Source: Jeongeupia chitinilytica
GTDB lineage: Bacteria > Pseudomonadota > Gammaproteobacteria > Burkholderiales > Chitinibacteraceae
Direction of reading: 5' to 3'
Assembly (NCBI RefSeq): GCF_014652315.1
Contig: NZ_BMYO01000002.1
Location: 1 to 64,000 of the forward strand
Length of the DNA: 64,000 nucleotides
The position numbers were made by a program, and so were the translations under genes. The notes below the pieces were generated by a model. It did not search any database and had not been told where the DNA came from. It saw nothing but the letters and a program-made list of their open reading frames with translations. Every line of letters starts with the position of its first letter. The stretch's first letter is position 1. Shown here one piece after another: positions 16,970-26,049 of the stretch.

Positions 16970-18691
16970 GTGCGCATTCTCGTCGTCGACGATACCGAGG
17001 CGGTATTGCTGCTGATTTCCCGCTTCGTCGAGGCCTTGGGGCATGTGGCCATTCCGGCCCGCGATGGCGGCGAGGCGATCCGTCTCTGGCGTGAATGCCA
17101 GCCGGATCTGGTGTTGATGGATATGATGATGCCGGTCGTTTCCGGGGCAGAGGCGGCGGCGACGATCAAGGCGGAGGCAGGTGAAACTTGGGTGCCCATC
17201 GTTTTCGTCACCGGGATCGGCGAGGAAAGCCGACTGGCCGAGGCCATCGAACTGGGGGCCGATGATTACATCAACAAGCCGGTCAACCTTCGTGTGCTGG
17301 AGGCCAAACTCAAGGCCTTTCAGCGCACGCTGGCACTCAATCGCAAGGTGCGTGAACAGTCGGCCAAACTGGCCGACTATTATGCGCGCGCAGAGGAAGA
17401 GAAGCGGGTCGTCCAGCATCTGATGGAGCAGATGGTCAACGCCGAGCGTCTTTCCGATGCTCAGCTCGAGTATTGGCTGTCGCCGGCCGAGAGCCTTTCG
17501 GGAGACATGATTGCCGCGGCGCGGACACCGGGCCAAGTCCTGCATCTGATGCTTGCCGACGGCATCGGTCACGGGCTCACTGCGGCACTGAATGTGCTGC
17601 CGCTGACACAACCCTTCTACAGCATGACCGAGAAGGGTTACACCGTACCGGATATCCTGATTGAAATGAGCAAGAAGGTGCGCCAGGTGCTGCCCGTCGG
17701 CCGCTTTGTCGCCGTGGTGCTGATTGCAATCGATGAAGCTAATGGCTGTATCGAGGTGTGGAACGGCGGAATGCCGACGGTGCTGATTGTCGGCGATAGT
17801 GGAGTCGTACGTCACCGCTGGGCATCCCGCCATCTGCCGTTGGGCATCACCGAAACGCATGATGTCGATACGTCGACCGAGCGTTTTTATTTCGATGCCC
17901 CTGGTACGGTCGTGGCGTTTTCGGACGGACTGATCGAGGCACGCAATCGTGACGGTCAGCCGTTTGGTTTGCTCAAGTTGCAGCGAATTTTGCAGCTACC
18001 CGCGTCGCGACGCCTGACCGGGATTCAGACTGGGCTGGACGAGCATTTGCAACAAACCGCGCATCATGACGATATTTCGTTGGTGATGGGGCATTTTGGC
18101 AGTCGCTTGCGGGGAGGGGGCAAAGCGCAAGCGCGCCAGTTGACCGCTGCCGAACTGGGTGAGCTGTTTGTGAGTGCGGAACCGTCGTGGCAGTACGGTC
18201 TGCAATTGGGCGCGGCCGAACTCAGGTATCTCAACACCGTGCCGTTCATGATGTCGTTCGTGAATGAGATCGAAGTACTGATGCCGCACCAGTCCGACGT
18301 TTTTCTGATCCTGACCGAGCTGTTTTCCAATGCGCTCGATCACGGTCTGTTGAAGCTCGACACGGATCTGAAACAGCGGCCGGGTGGGCGCGAGCTTTAC
18401 CTGTCTGCGAGGAAGGATGGCCTGTCGCGGCTTGCGTCGGGGCGCATCGAAATCGAGCTGGCTGGGTTGCGCTGTCATAATCAGCACATGCTGAAGATCC
18501 ATGTCCGTGACAGTGGTGCCGGTTTTGATTGGCGTGGCCATGCGGCTCCGCCCGGTGAGTCCGGCCAGGGGACTGGTCTCGCTTTGGTGCGTGCGCTCGC
18601 CAGTGTGCTGGTGTTCGGTGATACCGGCAACGACGTGGTCGCGTATTATCTGCTTGATGCGCCTCCGACTCCGCGTGGCGAATTGTCCTGA
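16970..18691 (+). CDS. HsbR-like response regulator: receiver, PP2C phosphatase and HATPase
   Basis: The 573-aa protein has a receiver (1-120, phospho-acceptor D51, K at NKPVN), a short coiled coil, a SpoIIE/PP2C phosphatase (about 155-375: LADGIGHG, AFSDGLIEARN, HHDDISLV) and a C-terminal anti-sigma-type HATPase (about 420-565: LTELFSNALDHG, DSGAGF, GTGLALVRAL). Such proteins phosphorylate and dephosphorylate a STAS partner, here the gene just upstream. It starts at GTG 16970. The ATP-binding N box and phosphatase Asp residues look intact. Confidence 0.9.
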   Translation: MRILVVDDTEAVLLLISRFVEALGHVAIPARDGGEAIRLWRECQPDLVLMDMMMPVVSGAEAAATIKAEAGETWVPIVFVTGIGEESRLAEAIELGADDYINKPVNLRVLEAKLKAFQRTLALNRKVREQSAKLADYYARAEEEKRVVQHLMEQMVNAERLSDAQLEYWLSPAESLSGDMIAAARTPGQVLHLMLADGIGHGLTAALNVLPLTQPFYSMTEKGYTVPDILIEMSKKVRQVLPVGRFVAVVLIAIDEANGCIEVWNGGMPTVLIVGDSGVVRHRWASRHLPLGITETHDVDTSTERFYFDAPGTVVAFSDGLIEARNRDGQPFGLLKLQRILQLPASRRLTGIQTGLDEHLQQTAHHDDISLVMGHFGSRLRGGGKAQARQLTAAELGELFVSAEPSWQYGLQLGAAELRYLNTVPFMMSFVNEIEVLMPHQSDVFLILTELFSNALDHGLLKLDTDLKQRPGGRELYLSARKDGLSRLASGRIEIELAGLRCHNQHMLKIHVRDSGAGFDWRGHAAPPGESGQGTGLALVRALASVLVFGDTGNDVVAYYLLDAPPTPRGELS

Positions 18692-18721
18692 CCGCTTGGC
18701 GGTTACCTCAGATTTCTTTCG

Positions 18722-19348
18722 ATGCAGACAGTTTCTTCGCTAGGTATCACGCGGCCGGCCACGATCGACGGTCGGGTAATTGCCGTTGGTGCCTCGACCG
18801 GTGGTACCGAAGCGCTCAAGGCGCTTCTGGTGCCGCTGCCGGCTTCCCTGCCGCCGATCGTGATCGTTCAGCACATGCCGGCGATGTTTACCGAATCGTT
18901 CGCGCGGCGCCTCGACGGTTTGTGTGTGCTGAACGTCCGCGAAGCGCGGCATGGCGATGTGCTTGAACCCGGCTGCGCCTACCTGGCACCGGGGCACTCT
19001 CACCTGCAGCTTGCCCGTCTGGGAGGAAGACTCAGTTGCGCTTTGTCGCAGGACGAACCGGTCAACCGCCACCGACCATCGGTAGAGGTGCTGTTCCGTT
19101 CGGTGGCGGAGCTGGTGGGGGCGAGGGCGATCGGCGTCATGCTGACCGGCATGGGCAAGGACGGGGGAACAGGCATGCGCGCCATGCGCGATGCTGGCGC
19201 GTACAATTTTGCGCAGGATGAAGCCAGCGCAACCGTGTTCGGCATGCCCAAGGAGGCAATTGCACTCGGTGGTGTCGACGAAGTGTTGCCGTTGTCACGG
19301 ATTCCGGAGCGTCTGCTGGCACGCGTCGCGCTGCTCCGTCCCAACTAG
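18722..19348 (+). CDS. stand-alone CheB-type methylesterase domain without receiver
   Basis: The 208-aa protein is only the catalytic half of CheB. The triad is visible as Ser25 (GASTGGTEALK), His51 (VQHMP) and Asp147 (TGMGKDG). The N-terminal receiver that normally inhibits and activates CheB is absent, and the first 18 residues are too short to replace it. It could demethylate receptor glutamates constitutively or act on another target. It lies between the HsbR-like gene and fleR, 18 bases before fleR, not in the che operon. Confidence 0.9.
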   Translation: MQTVSSLGITRPATIDGRVIAVGASTGGTEALKALLVPLPASLPPIVIVQHMPAMFTESFARRLDGLCVLNVREARHGDVLEPGCAYLAPGHSHLQLARLGGRLSCALSQDEPVNRHRPSVEVLFRSVAELVGARAIGVMLTGMGKDGGTGMRAMRDAGAYNFAQDEASATVFGMPKEAIALGGVDEVLPLSRIPERLLARVALLRPN

Positions 19349-19366
19349 CCCAAGGAGAATCGAGTC

Positions 19367-20701
19367 GTGGCTTTACCGGTCCTGGTTGTCGAGGACGACG
19401 ACGCGTTGCGCGAGGCCTTGTGTGACACGCTGATGCTTGGCGGGCACGCTGTCCTGAGCGCACGCGATGGCAGCGAAGCGTTGACGCTTCTGGCCAGCGG
19501 GCAGCGGGTCGGTCTGGTGTTGTCGGATGTGCAGATGCAGCCGATGGATGGCGAAGCGTTGCTGCGTGAAGTGAAGGCGCGCTACGCGTGGCTGCCTGTG
19601 ATGCTGATGACCGCCTACGGGGTTGTTGATCGTGCCGTTGCAGCGCTGCATGCCGGCGCTTGCCATTATCTGCCCAAACCGTTCGAGCCGGACCTGTTGC
19701 TGCAGGAGGTGGCGAAGTACTTGCTCCCGGGGAGCGAGGATGGCGAAGTGATCGCCGAGGACCCGGCTGTCCGGCGGATTTTTGATGTCGCGGAACGGGT
19801 CGCCAGGGCGGATGCATCGGTATTGATTACCGGCGAGTCGGGTACCGGCAAGGAAGTGCTGGCACGTTTCCTCCACAGCCGAAGTGCGCGTGCCGCGAGG
19901 CCGTTCGTTGCCATCAATTGCGCAGCCATTCCCGAGCAGCTGCTCGAGTCGACGTTGTTCGGTCATGAAAAAGGCGCGTTTACCGGTGCTGCGGTGCAGC
20001 ATGTCGGCAAGTTCGAACAAGCCAATGGCGGAACGCTGTTGCTGGACGAAATCACCGAAATGCCGCTGTCGCTGCAGGCCAAGTTGCTGCGTGTTTTGCA
20101 GGAGCGGGAGGTCGAACGGGTCGGGGGTGTCAGGCCGGTGCCGGTGGACATTCGGGTGCTTGCAACGTCGAATCGTGATCCGCAAGCCGAAGTTGCCGGT
20201 GGTCGTTTCCGCGAAGACCTGTATTACCGGCTCAACGTGTTTCCGCTGCATTTGCCGGCGCTGCGTGAGCGGCCCGACGATATTCTGCCGCTGGCCAAGA
20301 GCATGTTCGCCCGTCATGCTGCTGTGCAGCTTCGCCGTGTGCCGGCCCTCTCGATTGCCGCTTCTGCCGCTTTGCAGGCGCATTCGTGGGATGGCAACAT
20401 CCGCGAGCTGGACAATGTCGTTCAGCGGGCCCTGATTCTGGCCCCGGGGGACGAAATTGCCGTCGAACACCTGTATTTGCCGGTGGGGAAGGCAAGTGTT
20501 GCCGCCGCTGCGTCCGCGCTACCGGAAACGGTCGCCAAACCTGCCGACATGCGCGAGCTGGAAAAACAGCATATTCTGGAGACGCTGGCGGCCGTCAATG
20601 GTGTGCGCAAGCTGGCGGCGGAACGTCTGGGTATGAGCGAGAGGACCCTGCGCTACAAACTGCAGCAGTATCGCGAGGCCGGCGATCCACGGGTCGATTG
20701 A
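19367..20701 (+). CDS. fleR: FleR/FlrC-type sigma54-dependent response regulator
   Basis: The 444-aa NtrC-class activator has a receiver (1-120, D54, K at LPKPF), an AAA+ domain (about 128-365: Walker A GESGTGKE, GAFTGA loop FGHEKGAFTGA, LLLDEITEMPL) and a Fis-type DNA-binding helix (about 395-440, VRKLAAERLGMSERTLRYKL). It activates sigma54 promoters of flagellar genes. A good -24/-12 site follows within 20 bases, before fliE. The start is GTG 19367 after AAGGAG. Confidence 0.93.
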   Translation: MALPVLVVEDDDALREALCDTLMLGGHAVLSARDGSEALTLLASGQRVGLVLSDVQMQPMDGEALLREVKARYAWLPVMLMTAYGVVDRAVAALHAGACHYLPKPFEPDLLLQEVAKYLLPGSEDGEVIAEDPAVRRIFDVAERVARADASVLITGESGTGKEVLARFLHSRSARAARPFVAINCAAIPEQLLESTLFGHEKGAFTGAAVQHVGKFEQANGGTLLLDEITEMPLSLQAKLLRVLQEREVERVGGVRPVPVDIRVLATSNRDPQAEVAGGRFREDLYYRLNVFPLHLPALRERPDDILPLAKSMFARHAAVQLRRVPALSIAASAALQAHSWDGNIRELDNVVQRALILAPGDEIAVEHLYLPVGKASVAAAASALPETVAKPADMRELEKQHILETLAAVNGVRKLAAERLGMSERTLRYKLQQYREAGDPRVD

Positions 20702-20703
20702 AC

Positions 20704-20719
20704 TGGCGCGTATCTTGCT
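20704..20719 (+). promoter_or_regulatory. sigma54 (RpoN) -24/-12 promoter before fliE
   Basis: TGGCGC, five bases, TTGCT matches the TGGCAC-N5-TTGCW consensus with the required 12-base GG to GC spacing. It begins 3 bases after the fleR stop and lies about 35 bases before the fliE start. FleR, encoded immediately upstream, is the expected activator of fliEFGHIJ. Confidence 0.8.
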
Positions 20720-20752
20720 TGATCAAGATCATTCGTAATCAGGACATTATTC

Positions 20753-21073
20753 ATGAGCGTTCAGGGTATCGACCAGCTGCTCGGACAGTTGCAGGCCATG
20801 TCGGCCAAGGCGGCGGGGCAGAGTACGCCCGCAGCGGAGGCTACCGGCGGTGCCGATTTTGCCGGCTTGCTCAAGTCTTCGCTTGATCAGGTCAGCCAGA
20901 TGCAGCAATCCGCGCAGGCCCAGCAAGCCGCGTTTCAGGCCGGTGCCCCGGAGGCTGACCTGCAGGACGTCATGGTGTCGCTACAGAAGGCCAGCCTGAG
21001 CTTCCAGACCATGGTGCAGGTCCGCAACAAGCTGGTGAGCGCCTATCAGGAAGTGATGAACATGCAGGTATGA
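20753..21073 (+). CDS. fliE: flagellar hook-basal body protein FliE
   Basis: This 106-aa helical protein joins the MS ring to the proximal rod. The conserved C-terminal pattern DVMVSLQKASLSFQTMVQVR then NKLVSAYQEVMNM is complete. It is the first gene of the fliEFGHIJ unit behind the sigma54 promoter. Confidence 0.96.
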   Translation: MSVQGIDQLLGQLQAMSAKAAGQSTPAAEATGGADFAGLLKSSLDQVSQMQQSAQAQQAAFQAGAPEADLQDVMVSLQKASLSFQTMVQVRNKLVSAYQEVMNMQV

Positions 21074-21159
21074 TGCACTTCGGTGCTGGCTTACTGTGCT
21101 AGGTTGAAAACAGTTAGAATGGCGTGTTGATGATTCCAACTATCCTAGTTTGATTTTCT

Positions 21160-22869
21160 ATGGCTGAAGCGGGCGCGACCAGCGGCAATCTCGGATCGGG
21201 GCAGGGGGCCGCAGCGTGGCGTCAGCGATTCGCCGCCATCCCGAATGGCCGCAAGCTCGCCATGATGATCGGCGCGGCAGTGCTGATTGCTGCAGCGGTT
21301 GGCGTGTGGCTGCTCGGCAGCACGCCCAGCTACCGCATCCTCTATACCAATATCCCCGACAAAGACGGCGGCGCCATCGTGCAGTCGTTGCAGCAGATGA
21401 ACGTGCCGTACAAGCTCGATGCTGGCGGAACCATCTCCGTGCCTGCCGACAAGATCTACGACACGCGTCTCAAGCTGGCCGCCCAGGGTCTGCCGCGTGC
21501 CGGCAATGCCGGCTTCGAGATCATGGACAACCAGAAGTTCGGGGTTTCGCAGTTTGCCGAACAGGTGAACTATCAGCGTGCCATCGAAGGTGAGCTGGCG
21601 CGTTCGATCGAAACGATCTCGGTCGTCGAGAAGGCCCGTGTCCATCTGGCGATGCCCAAGCAGACGGTGTTCCTGCGTGACCAGCAAAAGCCCAGCGCAT
21701 CGGTATTGCTGACCCTGCAGCCGGGGCGTTCGCTCGACAACGGTCAGGTCGCTGGCGTGATCAACCTCGTGTCGGCCAGCATTCCGGATCTGCCGGCCAA
21801 GAACGTGACCGTCGTCGATCAGAACGGCGATCTGTTGTCGCGACCACAGGACCTGAACCAGCCCAACCTTGATGCTCGCCAGCTCGTCTACGTGCAGCAG
21901 ATCGAGAAAAACTATGTCGAGCGCATTCAGGCCATTCTTGCGTCGATCGTCGGCAAGGAAAATGTCCGCGCCGAGGTGACGGCACAGGTCGATTTTGCCG
22001 AAGTCGAGCAGACCAGCGAAACCTTCAAGCCGAACAGTCCGCCTAACGAGGCTGCCATTCGCAGCCAGCAGACTGCCGAGCAACTGGGCCGTAACGTTAC
22101 CGAGGCCGTTGGCGGGGTGCCTGGCGCACTGTCGAACCAGCCCCCCGGCGCCGCAGTCGCGCCGATCAGTGTGCCGCTGGCCTCCGATGTTGCCGCATCG
22201 AGTACCGGCAACACCAACAGCAGCAAGAACGCCACGACCAACTACGAGCTGGACAAAACGATCCAGCACGTCAAGCAGCCGGTCGGCAATGTGAAACGAC
22301 TGTCGGCGGCGGTGGTGGTCAACTACAAGCCGGGGCGCGACAAGAGCGGCCAGGCAACCTACGTGCCGTATAGCCAGCAGGAAATGACGCAGCTGAACGA
22401 TCTGGTGCGCGAGGCGATGGGTTTCAACAAGGACCGCGGCGACTCGATCAACCTCGTCAATGCGGCATTTGCCGACTCGCAGCCGCTGGCCGAAAAGCCG
22501 CTGCAGGAGAAGGCACTCGATTTTGCCCGTGCCAACATGACCGACCTGCTCAAGCTCGGCCTGATTGCGCTGGCGGTACTGTATCTGCTGTTGTTCGTCG
22601 TCCGGCCGCTGATGCGTGACCTTGCCCGTGCGCGTGAGCTGCCTGAGCCGGTCGATCTGGAGCTGGGCGAGCCACTGGCCGCCGACGAGGCGCATGCCGC
22701 GCAGCGACAGGAAAAAGCCGAAGAAGACAATGTGCGGCTGTCGGCGTTTGCCGACCGGTTGCAGCAGGGCAAGGAAATCGCCAAGAATGATCCGCGCATG
22801 GTCGCGACCATCCTGCGCGAATGGATGGCCCGCGAAGAAGAAGCGGCAAATCCGAACAAGGTGGGTTGA
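21160..22869 (+). CDS. fliF: flagellar MS-ring protein FliF
   Basis: The 569-aa protein has a membrane helix at about residues 36-56, the ring-building YscJ/FliF domain (YRILYTNIPDKDG, FGVSQFAEQVNYQRAIEGELARTI-like block), a periplasmic linker, a second membrane helix at about 464-484 and a C-terminal FliG-binding tail. The sequence is full length for the family. The stop TGA is followed without a gap by the fliG GTG. Confidence 0.97.
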   Translation: MAEAGATSGNLGSGQGAAAWRQRFAAIPNGRKLAMMIGAAVLIAAAVGVWLLGSTPSYRILYTNIPDKDGGAIVQSLQQMNVPYKLDAGGTISVPADKIYDTRLKLAAQGLPRAGNAGFEIMDNQKFGVSQFAEQVNYQRAIEGELARSIETISVVEKARVHLAMPKQTVFLRDQQKPSASVLLTLQPGRSLDNGQVAGVINLVSASIPDLPAKNVTVVDQNGDLLSRPQDLNQPNLDARQLVYVQQIEKNYVERIQAILASIVGKENVRAEVTAQVDFAEVEQTSETFKPNSPPNEAAIRSQQTAEQLGRNVTEAVGGVPGALSNQPPGAAVAPISVPLASDVAASSTGNTNSSKNATTNYELDKTIQHVKQPVGNVKRLSAAVVVNYKPGRDKSGQATYVPYSQQEMTQLNDLVREAMGFNKDRGDSINLVNAAFADSQPLAEKPLQEKALDFARANMTDLLKLGLIALAVLYLLLFVVRPLMRDLARARELPEPVDLELGEPLAADEAHAAQRQEKAEEDNVRLSAFADRLQQGKEIAKNDPRMVATILREWMAREEEAANPNKVG

Positions 22870-23865
22870 GTGAACGAAGAAGGCGTGCGCAAGGCCGCGA
22901 TCCTGCTGATGACGCTGGGCGAAGAAGCCGCGGTCGAGGTGTTCAAGTATCTGGGGCCGAAGGAAGTGCAGCGGCTCGGCTTCGCGATGGCCAATATGGA
23001 GAACGTGCAGCGCGAGGAGGTCAATGTTGCGCTGGAGGACTTTGTTGCCTCGACGGAGAGCCGTGCCAATCTCGGCGCCGCGGACGAGTACATCCGCTCG
23101 GTGCTGACCAAGGCGCTCGGTTCGGACAAGGCCGCCAACCTGCTCGACCGTATCCTGCAGGGCAACGACAACAACGGCATCGAATCGCTGAAGTGGATGG
23201 ATTCGGCGGCGGTGGCCGAGCTGATCCGCAACGAGCATCCTCAGATCGTTGCAACCATTCTCGTTCATCTCGAACCCGACCAGTCGTCGGAGATCCTCGC
23301 GCATTTCGTCGAGCGCTTGCGCAATGACGTGCTGCTGCGGATCGCGACGCTCGAGGGGGTGCAGCCGGCGGCGTTGCGCGAGCTGAACGACGTGCTGACG
23401 CAGCTGCTGTCCGGATCGGACAAGATCAAGAAGAGCGCCATGGGCGGTGTGCACATGGCCGCGGAAATCCTCAACTTCATGGGCGGCGTCACCGAGGCAT
23501 CGGCGATCTCGAGCATCCGCGATTACGATCCGGAGCTGGCGCAGAAGATCCAGGACAAGATGTTCACCTTCGACAATCTGCTCGATATCGACGATCGTGG
23601 TATCCAGATGCTGCTGCGCGAAATCCAGTCCGATTCGCTCATCGTCGCGCTCAAGGGCACGAGCCAAGCCCTCAAGGACAAGGTGTTCAAGAACATGTCG
23701 CAGCGCGCCGCCGAAATGCTGCGCGACGATCTCGAGGCCAAGGGGCCGGTCAAACTGTCCGAAGTCGAGGCCGAGCAGAAGGAAATCCTCAAGATCGTCC
23801 GCCGACTTGCCGACGAAGGACAGATCGTGCTGTCCGGCAAGGGCGACGAAGGACTGGTCGAGTAA
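22870..23865 (+). CDS. fliG: flagellar motor switch protein FliG
   Basis: The 331-aa protein has N, middle (NEHPQIVATILVHL, the EHPQ motif) and C-terminal torque-generating domains (DLLDIDDRGIQMLLREI and KGTSQALKDKVFKNMSQRAAE). It couples the stator to the C ring and FliF. It starts with GTG immediately after the fliF stop. Confidence 0.97.
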   Translation: MNEEGVRKAAILLMTLGEEAAVEVFKYLGPKEVQRLGFAMANMENVQREEVNVALEDFVASTESRANLGAADEYIRSVLTKALGSDKAANLLDRILQGNDNNGIESLKWMDSAAVAELIRNEHPQIVATILVHLEPDQSSEILAHFVERLRNDVLLRIATLEGVQPAALRELNDVLTQLLSGSDKIKKSAMGGVHMAAEILNFMGGVTEASAISSIRDYDPELAQKIQDKMFTFDNLLDIDDRGIQMLLREIQSDSLIVALKGTSQALKDKVFKNMSQRAAEMLRDDLEAKGPVKLSEVEAEQKEILKIVRRLADEGQIVLSGKGDEGLVE

Positions 23866-23868
23866 GCG

Positions 23869-24645
23869 ATGGCCGGCCCGCATCGGCGCGTCATTCCGCG
23901 CGAGGAGCTCACCGCTTGGGAGCGCTGGGAGCTTGGCGGCATCGACGAAGAGCGGCGCGCGCGGCAGCCTGCGATGCCTGTCGTGCCTGCGCCCGTACCG
24001 CCGGTGGTGGTCGAGCCCGAACCGTTGATCCCGGCCGAGCCGGAGCGCATGCCGGTCGAGACGCTGCCGATGGCCGAAGTCAGCCTGCCGACCGCCGAAG
24101 AGATCGAGGCGATCGAGCAGCAGGCGATGCGCGAAGGTTTCGACGCCGGGCTGGAGGCGGGCCGTCTGACTGCCGAGGACGAGATCGGCCGACTCAAGAA
24201 CGTCCTGCAATCACTGGAGAACGTGACCGCCGGGGCCGAGCGCGAGCTGGCCGAATCGGTGCTCGATCTCGCACTGGTGCTGGCGCGCGAACTGGTCAGG
24301 CAGGAAGTCGCTGCCGACCGCAAGCTGTTGCTACCGGCGATTGTCGAAGCGCTGTCCGGCATTCCGCCGGCGAGCGGCACGTCGAGGCTTTATCTTCACC
24401 CGGACGATCTGAGCGCACTCGAACCGATGCTGGCGATCGAGCTGTCCGGCGAACACTGGCGGCTGATCGCCGATCCGCGCCTGAGCGCCGGTGATGCGCG
24501 GATCGAGACCGCCTCGACCCAGATCGATCTGGCACTGTCGGCCCGCTGGAGTACGCTGTTGCGCGTCCTGAACCGCGCCGGGCGCGATGAATTGAACTGG
24601 GACGCACCGGTGTCGCCGCAGGACGGTGCGGCCAGCGGTGGCTGA
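23869..24645 (+). CDS. fliH: flagellar assembly protein FliH
   Basis: The 258-aa protein has a Pro/Glu-rich N-terminal part (about 25-80), a GREGFDAGLEAGR-like GxxxG segment in the central coiled coil and the conserved FliH C-terminal domain. It regulates the FliI export ATPase and tethers it to the C ring. It starts 3 bases after fliG and overlaps the fliI start. Confidence 0.93.
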   Translation: MAGPHRRVIPREELTAWERWELGGIDEERRARQPAMPVVPAPVPPVVVEPEPLIPAEPERMPVETLPMAEVSLPTAEEIEAIEQQAMREGFDAGLEAGRLTAEDEIGRLKNVLQSLENVTAGAERELAESVLDLALVLARELVRQEVAADRKLLLPAIVEALSGIPPASGTSRLYLHPDDLSALEPMLAIELSGEHWRLIADPRLSAGDARIETASTQIDLALSARWSTLLRVLNRAGRDELNWDAPVSPQDGAASGG

Positions 24646-26035
24646 GCGCCTGCAGGTCTGCCGACAGTACCTGGCTGATTGCGGTGACGCGGTCCGCTGG
24701 GTCCGCCCGTGGAAACCGCGCGGCAAGCTTGTCCGTGTCTCGGGTCTGGTGCTCGAGGTGGCGGGGCTCAAACTGCCGCTTGGCGCATCGTGTGAAGTGA
24801 TGACCCCGGGTGGACATCCGGTCGAGGCGGTCGTCGTCGGGTTCAACGACGACCGATTGTTCCTGATGCCGATCAGCGAAGTCTATGGCGTCGAGCCCGG
24901 CGCCGAGGTGGTGCCGCACGAGGATGTGGCCGCCTGGATGCCCGAGTACGGCAACCCCAAACCGCCGGCGCGCCGGCTCGAGGATCATGGCCGGCAGGTG
25001 CCGGTCGGCTGGGGGCTGCTCGGGCGGATTCTCGACGGCCTCGGTCGGCCGCTCGACGGACGCGGCAAGCTGCAGGTCGATGCCTACGCGCCGCTGTTCG
25101 CACGCGCCTACAATCCGATGGACCGGGAGCCGGTGCGCGACGTCATGGACGTCGGTGTACGTGCGATCAATGCGATGCTGACCGTCGGGCGCGGCCAGCG
25201 GCTCGGCCTTTTCGCCGGTTCCGGGGTCGGCAAATCGGTCCTGCTCGGGATGATGGCGCGGTTCACCACGGCGGATGTCGTGGTCGTCGGGCTGATCGGC
25301 GAACGCGGTCGCGAGGTCAAGGACTTCATCGATAACATTCTTGGCGACGAGGGGCTGGCGCGTTCGGTGGTTGTCGCCGCACCGGCCGATACGCCGCCGC
25401 TGTTGCGCCTTTATGGCGCCGCGTACGCAACCAGCATCGCCGAGTACTTCCGCAATCAGGGCAAGCACGTGCTGCTGATCATGGATTCGCTGACGCGTTA
25501 TGCGATGGCACAGCGCGAAATTGCACTGGCGGTTGGCGAGCCGCCGGCGACCAAGGGCTATCCGCCGTCGGTGTTCGCGCGGCTGCCGCAACTGGTCGAG
25601 CGGGCAGGCAACGGCCGTGAGGGGGGCGGTTCGATTACCGCCTTCTATACCGTCCTGTCCGAAGGCGACGACCAGCAGGATCCGATCGCCGACAACGCGC
25701 GGGCGATTCTCGACGGCCACTTTGTGCTGAGCCGGCAACTGGCCGAGTCCGGCCACTATCCGGCGATCGATATCGAGGCGTCGATCTCCCGCGTCATGCA
25801 CGACATCGTCGCACCGGAGGAGTTCGAACTGGTGCGGCGCTTCAAGTATCTGTACTCGCGCTACCAGCGTTCGCGCGACCTGATCAGTGTCGGGGCCTAT
25901 GTGCCCGGCTCGGACAGCCTGCTCGACGAAGCGATTCGGCGTTATCCGGCGTTCGAGGGATTTCTGCAGCAGCGGATTCACGAACAGGAAAGCTATGCCG
26001 GCGCGCGGACCAAGCTGGCCGGACTGTTCGCATGA
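24626..26035 (+). CDS. fliI: flagellum-specific export ATPase FliI
   Basis: This F1-beta-like ATPase energises flagellar protein export. Walker A GLFAGSGVGKS (about residues 195-205), Walker B LLIMDSLTRYA and GEPPATKGYPPSVF are intact. GTG 24626 and GTG 24638 are both possible starts inside the fliH 3' end; neither has an ideal SD spacing. The first gives 469 aa. The overlap implies coupled translation with fliH. Confidence 0.96.
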   Translation: MRPAVAERLQVCRQYLADCGDAVRWVRPWKPRGKLVRVSGLVLEVAGLKLPLGASCEVMTPGGHPVEAVVVGFNDDRLFLMPISEVYGVEPGAEVVPHEDVAAWMPEYGNPKPPARRLEDHGRQVPVGWGLLGRILDGLGRPLDGRGKLQVDAYAPLFARAYNPMDREPVRDVMDVGVRAINAMLTVGRGQRLGLFAGSGVGKSVLLGMMARFTTADVVVVGLIGERGREVKDFIDNILGDEGLARSVVVAAPADTPPLLRLYGAAYATSIAEYFRNQGKHVLLIMDSLTRYAMAQREIALAVGEPPATKGYPPSVFARLPQLVERAGNGREGGGSITAFYTVLSEGDDQQDPIADNARAILDGHFVLSRQLAESGHYPAIDIEASISRVMHDIVAPEEFELVRRFKYLYSRYQRSRDLISVGAYVPGSDSLLDEAIRRYPAFEGFLQQRIHEQESYAGARTKLAGLFA

Positions 26036-26049
26036 GCGGATCATAGGGC

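Noticed and set aside
21074..21159. Second sigma54 site between fliE and fliF
   Set aside because: TGGCTTACTGTGCT has GG and GC only 10 bases apart instead of 12, so it cannot be a -24/-12 promoter.
21145..24210. 1021-residue open frame on the minus strand across fliF-fliG-fliH
   Set aside because: Composition is His/Arg/Asp-rich, typical of antisense frames in high-GC genes. FliF, FliG and FliH are unmistakable on the other strand.
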